Shown piece by piece: positions 5,132-6,978 of a stretch of DNA of 6,978 nt (within the stretch, counting starts at the first letter, position 1; every line of letters starts with the position of its first letter). The stretch is from Actinomycetota bacterium (GTDB taxonomy: Bacteria > Actinomycetota > Acidimicrobiia > Acidimicrobiales > Ilumatobacteraceae). The DNA lies in NCBI GenBank assembly GCA_009704425.1, contig WLEG01000097.1:1-6978 (forward strand). Reading direction: 5' to 3'. The translations under genes were made by a program, and so were the position numbers. The notes below the pieces were generated by a model. That model searched no databases and was not told the origin of the DNA. It saw only the letters and a list, made by a program, of their open reading frames with translations.

Positions 5132-6978
5132 TTGGAGAACGAGTTGGAGCCTCATCCCTCCGACGACATCCGTCAGGACGCCGTCGCCACCGCCCCTGCC
5201 GCTCCCGGCGTGGTGGCGGCCCTCGTCGTCCATTCGCCCACCGACCAGCTGGGTGACACCTTGGATTCCCTGTCCGCCCAGGACTACCCGAACCTCCAGG
5301 TGCTGGTTCTGCTGACCGGCTCGGACGCTCACGAGCTGGCGATGGTCACCGAGATGGTCGACGCCCGGTCCCTGGCCGCCCACGTGCGCCACGTCGGAGC
5401 GAACCCGGGATTCGCCACGGTGGCCAATTCGGTGTCGCGCCTGGTGCAGGGGGACAGCGGGTTCTTCCTCTTCCTGCACGACGACGTGGCCCTCGACCCC
5501 GATGCGGTTCGTCTGATGGTGGAGGAGTTGTATCGCTCCAACGCCGGGTTGGTCGGCCCCAAGATCGTGGAGTGGGACGATCCTCGTCGTCTGCACATGG
5601 TCGGATTCGACGCCGACCGATTCGGCGAACTCGACGGTGCGATCGAAGAACACGAGGTGGACCAGGAGCAACACGACGCGGTTCGCGACGTGTTCGTCCT
5701 CCCCACGGCGTGCCTGCTCGTGCGGGCGGACCTTTTCCGGGAGATGGGTGGCTTCGAGGAGTCGATCCCATTCCACGGCGAGGACCTCGATCTGTGCTGG
5801 CGCGCCCACCTGATGGGGGCCCGGGTGGTGGTCGCTCCGGTGGCGCGAGTGCGCCATCGGGGGAACCTGCGCCAGCGTCGCGACGATCTGTCTCACGTGA
5901 AGATGGCCGCGAGACATCGGTTGTCCACGGTCGCGTCGCTCACGGGCGTCGCGCGCTCGTTCACCACCATTCCGTTGTTGATCCTGGTCACGCTCGTCGA
6001 GGCGATCGTCTCGCTCGTCACCGGCCACGTTCGGCGGGCGCTCTTCGAGGTCGGGGCACTCGTGACGGCTCCCCGCGACACGATGTCGATTCTGCGTCGT
6101 CGTCGTCGCGTGGCCGCGTTGCGCCGGATTCCCGATCGTGAGGTCGCCGATCTGCAGGTGCGTGGAAGCGTTCGTTGGCGCCGACTGGTGCGAGGTCGTC
6201 ACGTCGCGGGTGTCTCACCGGGCGACCGCGGCGTTTCGGGGGACGACACGGTGTCGCGTGACCCCGTCACCATCGTGGTCTGGTTCGTTCTGTGGGGACT
6301 GTTGCTCGCCGGTGCGCGTGAACTGATCGCCGGTGGAATCGGTTCCGTGGGCGACCTGTTGCCCTGGGCGGAGTCGCCGCGCGATGTCGCTCACTCCTAT
6401 CTGTCCGGCTGGTGGGGCAAGGATTTGGGTGCCACCACCGCTCAGCCGACGGGCAACATCCTGATGTTCCTCGCCGGCGTCCTCACCCTCGGTCATCCGG
6501 CGTTGGCGCAGACGATCGCGGTCGTGGGGCTCGTCGCGGCGGGCTGGCTCGGCGCATCACGTCTGTGTGCGGTGGCATCGGCTCCCCGTGCCCGTCTCAT
6601 CGGCACCATCGCCTACGCGGCCATCCCGCTTCCGTACGCCGCCGTGGCGGCCGGGCGGCTGCAGGCCCTGATCGCCTATGCGGTGTTGCCGTGGGCGCTG
6701 CATCTGATGCGACTCTTCGGAGGATTGGGTCTTCCCCGGGGCGTCGAGGAGTCCAGTCGCACCGTGGGGGACGTCATCGATCACCCCGACACCACCACGC
6801 GAGTCCGCATCGTGTCGTCGTTCGCGTTGCTCATGGGAGTCACCGCGGCCTTCGCGCCGTCGGTGATGTTGGTCGTGTTGGTGTGTGCCGTGCTGTGGGT
6901 CGTGGCGGCTCTGCTCTCGGGCGGATCGTTGCGGGCGGCCGGATTGGGAATCGCGGCGGTTCTGGTGTCGATGGTCGC
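5132..6978 (+). CDS. Large GT2 glycosyltransferase fused to a polytopic membrane domain, 3' end cut by window edge
   Basis: An open frame of 615 residues with no stop before the right edge. Residues about 27-265 form a GT2 (GT-A fold) domain: VVAALVVHSPTD at 27-38, NPGFATVANSVSR at 91-103, FLFLHDDVALDPDA at 112-125 (D117/D118 as the metal-binding DxD-like site), LPTACLLVRADLF near 190-202 and HGEDLDLCWRA at 215-225 (E217/D218 likely catalytic base region). A membrane segment follows at about 275-297, then a very basic stretch at 321-357 with five arginines in a row at 322-326. From 378 on come repeated hydrophobic segments (378-396, 442-455, 461-478, 488-510, 512-528, 560-595, 603 onward). 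AAGRLQALIAYAVLPW at 506-521 resembles GT-C type membrane transferases. Likely an envelope glycan polymerising or decorating enzyme with its GT2 domain in the cytosol. Start: TTG 5132, or TTG 5144 which has GGAG 6 nt upstream; no ATG is near. Large GT2 membrane proteins occur near fbiA/whiB genes in other actinobacteria (from memory). Substrate unknown. Confidence 0.87.
   Translation, partial: MENELEPHPSDDIRQDAVATAPAAPGVVAALVVHSPTDQLGDTLDSLSAQDYPNLQVLVLLTGSDAHELAMVTEMVDARSLAAHVRHVGANPGFATVANSVSRLVQGDSGFFLFLHDDVALDPDAVRLMVEELYRSNAGLVGPKIVEWDDPRRLHMVGFDADRFGELDGAIEEHEVDQEQHDAVRDVFVLPTACLLVRADLFREMGGFEESIPFHGEDLDLCWRAHLMGARVVVAPVARVRHRGNLRQRRDDLSHVKMAARHRLSTVASLTGVARSFTTIPLLILVTLVEAIVSLVTGHVRRALFEVGALVTAPRDTMSILRRRRRVAALRRIPDREVADLQVRGSVRWRRLVRGRHVAGVSPGDRGVSGDDTVSRDPVTIVVWFVLWGLLLAGARELIAGGIGSVGDLLPWAESPRDVAHSYLSGWWGKDLGATTAQPTGNILMFLAGVLTLGHPALAQTIAVVGLVAAGWLGASRLCAVASAPRARLIGTIAYAAIPLPYAAVAAGRLQALIAYAVLPWALHLMRLFGGLGLPRGVEESSRTVGDVIDHPDTTTRVRIVSSFALLMGVTAAFAPSVMLVVLVCAVLWVVAALLSGGSLRAAGLGIAAVLVSMV

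Noticed and set aside
4979..6202. Upstream extension of the flippase frame on the minus strand (to 854 codons total)
   Set aside because: The extra 408 codons run antisense to the GT2 gene and through the intergenic region. They have no hydrophobic or conserved pattern, while the GT2 frame opposite has all family motifs.
1..6978. Search for CRISPR repeats, tRNA or rRNA genes, transposases, toxin-antitoxin or phage-defence genes
   Set aside because: None seen by eye. All long stretches are accounted for by the six coding regions, and the remaining gaps are under 160 nt.

Overview
The window looks like chromosomal DNA from a high-GC actinomycete (Actinomycetota). The evidence is strong G/C third-position bias, a coenzyme F420 gene pair (cofD/fbiA and cofE/fbiB), GTG and TTG start codons, and genes that seem to begin a few bases after a TAnnnT -10 box, as in leaderless transcription. 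I cannot place it in a genus. The Acidimicrobiia are one possibility, but that is a guess.

Layout. Bases 1-2547 hold a leftward operon that reads GT4 glycosyltransferase, then cofD (18 nt gap), then cofE (11 nt overlap). cofE runs off the left edge. The short divergent region 2548-2622 carries back-to-back promoter candidates. A rightward gene for a GDP-mannose 4,6-dehydratase-like SDR enzyme follows (2623-3621). It converges, with a 16 nt gap, on a leftward polysaccharide flippase-like membrane protein (3638 to about 4978), and a stem-loop spans both stop codons. A 153 nt divergent region (4979-5131) holds two -10-like boxes and a perfect 18 bp palindrome. The last gene is rightward: a large glycosyltransferase with an N-terminal GT2 domain and a polytopic membrane domain, cut by the right edge.

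How the genes may work together. Two themes meet here. One is the last steps of F420 biosynthesis: joining the phospholactate or phosphoenolpyruvate-derived side chain to Fo, then adding glutamates. The other is assembly of an envelope polysaccharide or glycoconjugate: a GDP-deoxyhexose precursor enzyme, a cytosolic GT4, a membrane-anchored GT2 and a lipid-linked glycan flippase. From memory, fbiA/fbiB also lie near mannose and rhamnose cell-wall genes and whiB2 in mycobacteria, so this pairing is a known theme. No RNA genes, CRISPR arrays, insertion sequences or phage genes were seen, and no defence system was recognised. The best candidates for something new are the regulatory DNA between the divergent genes, the divergent Gmd subfamily, and the GT2/membrane fusion.
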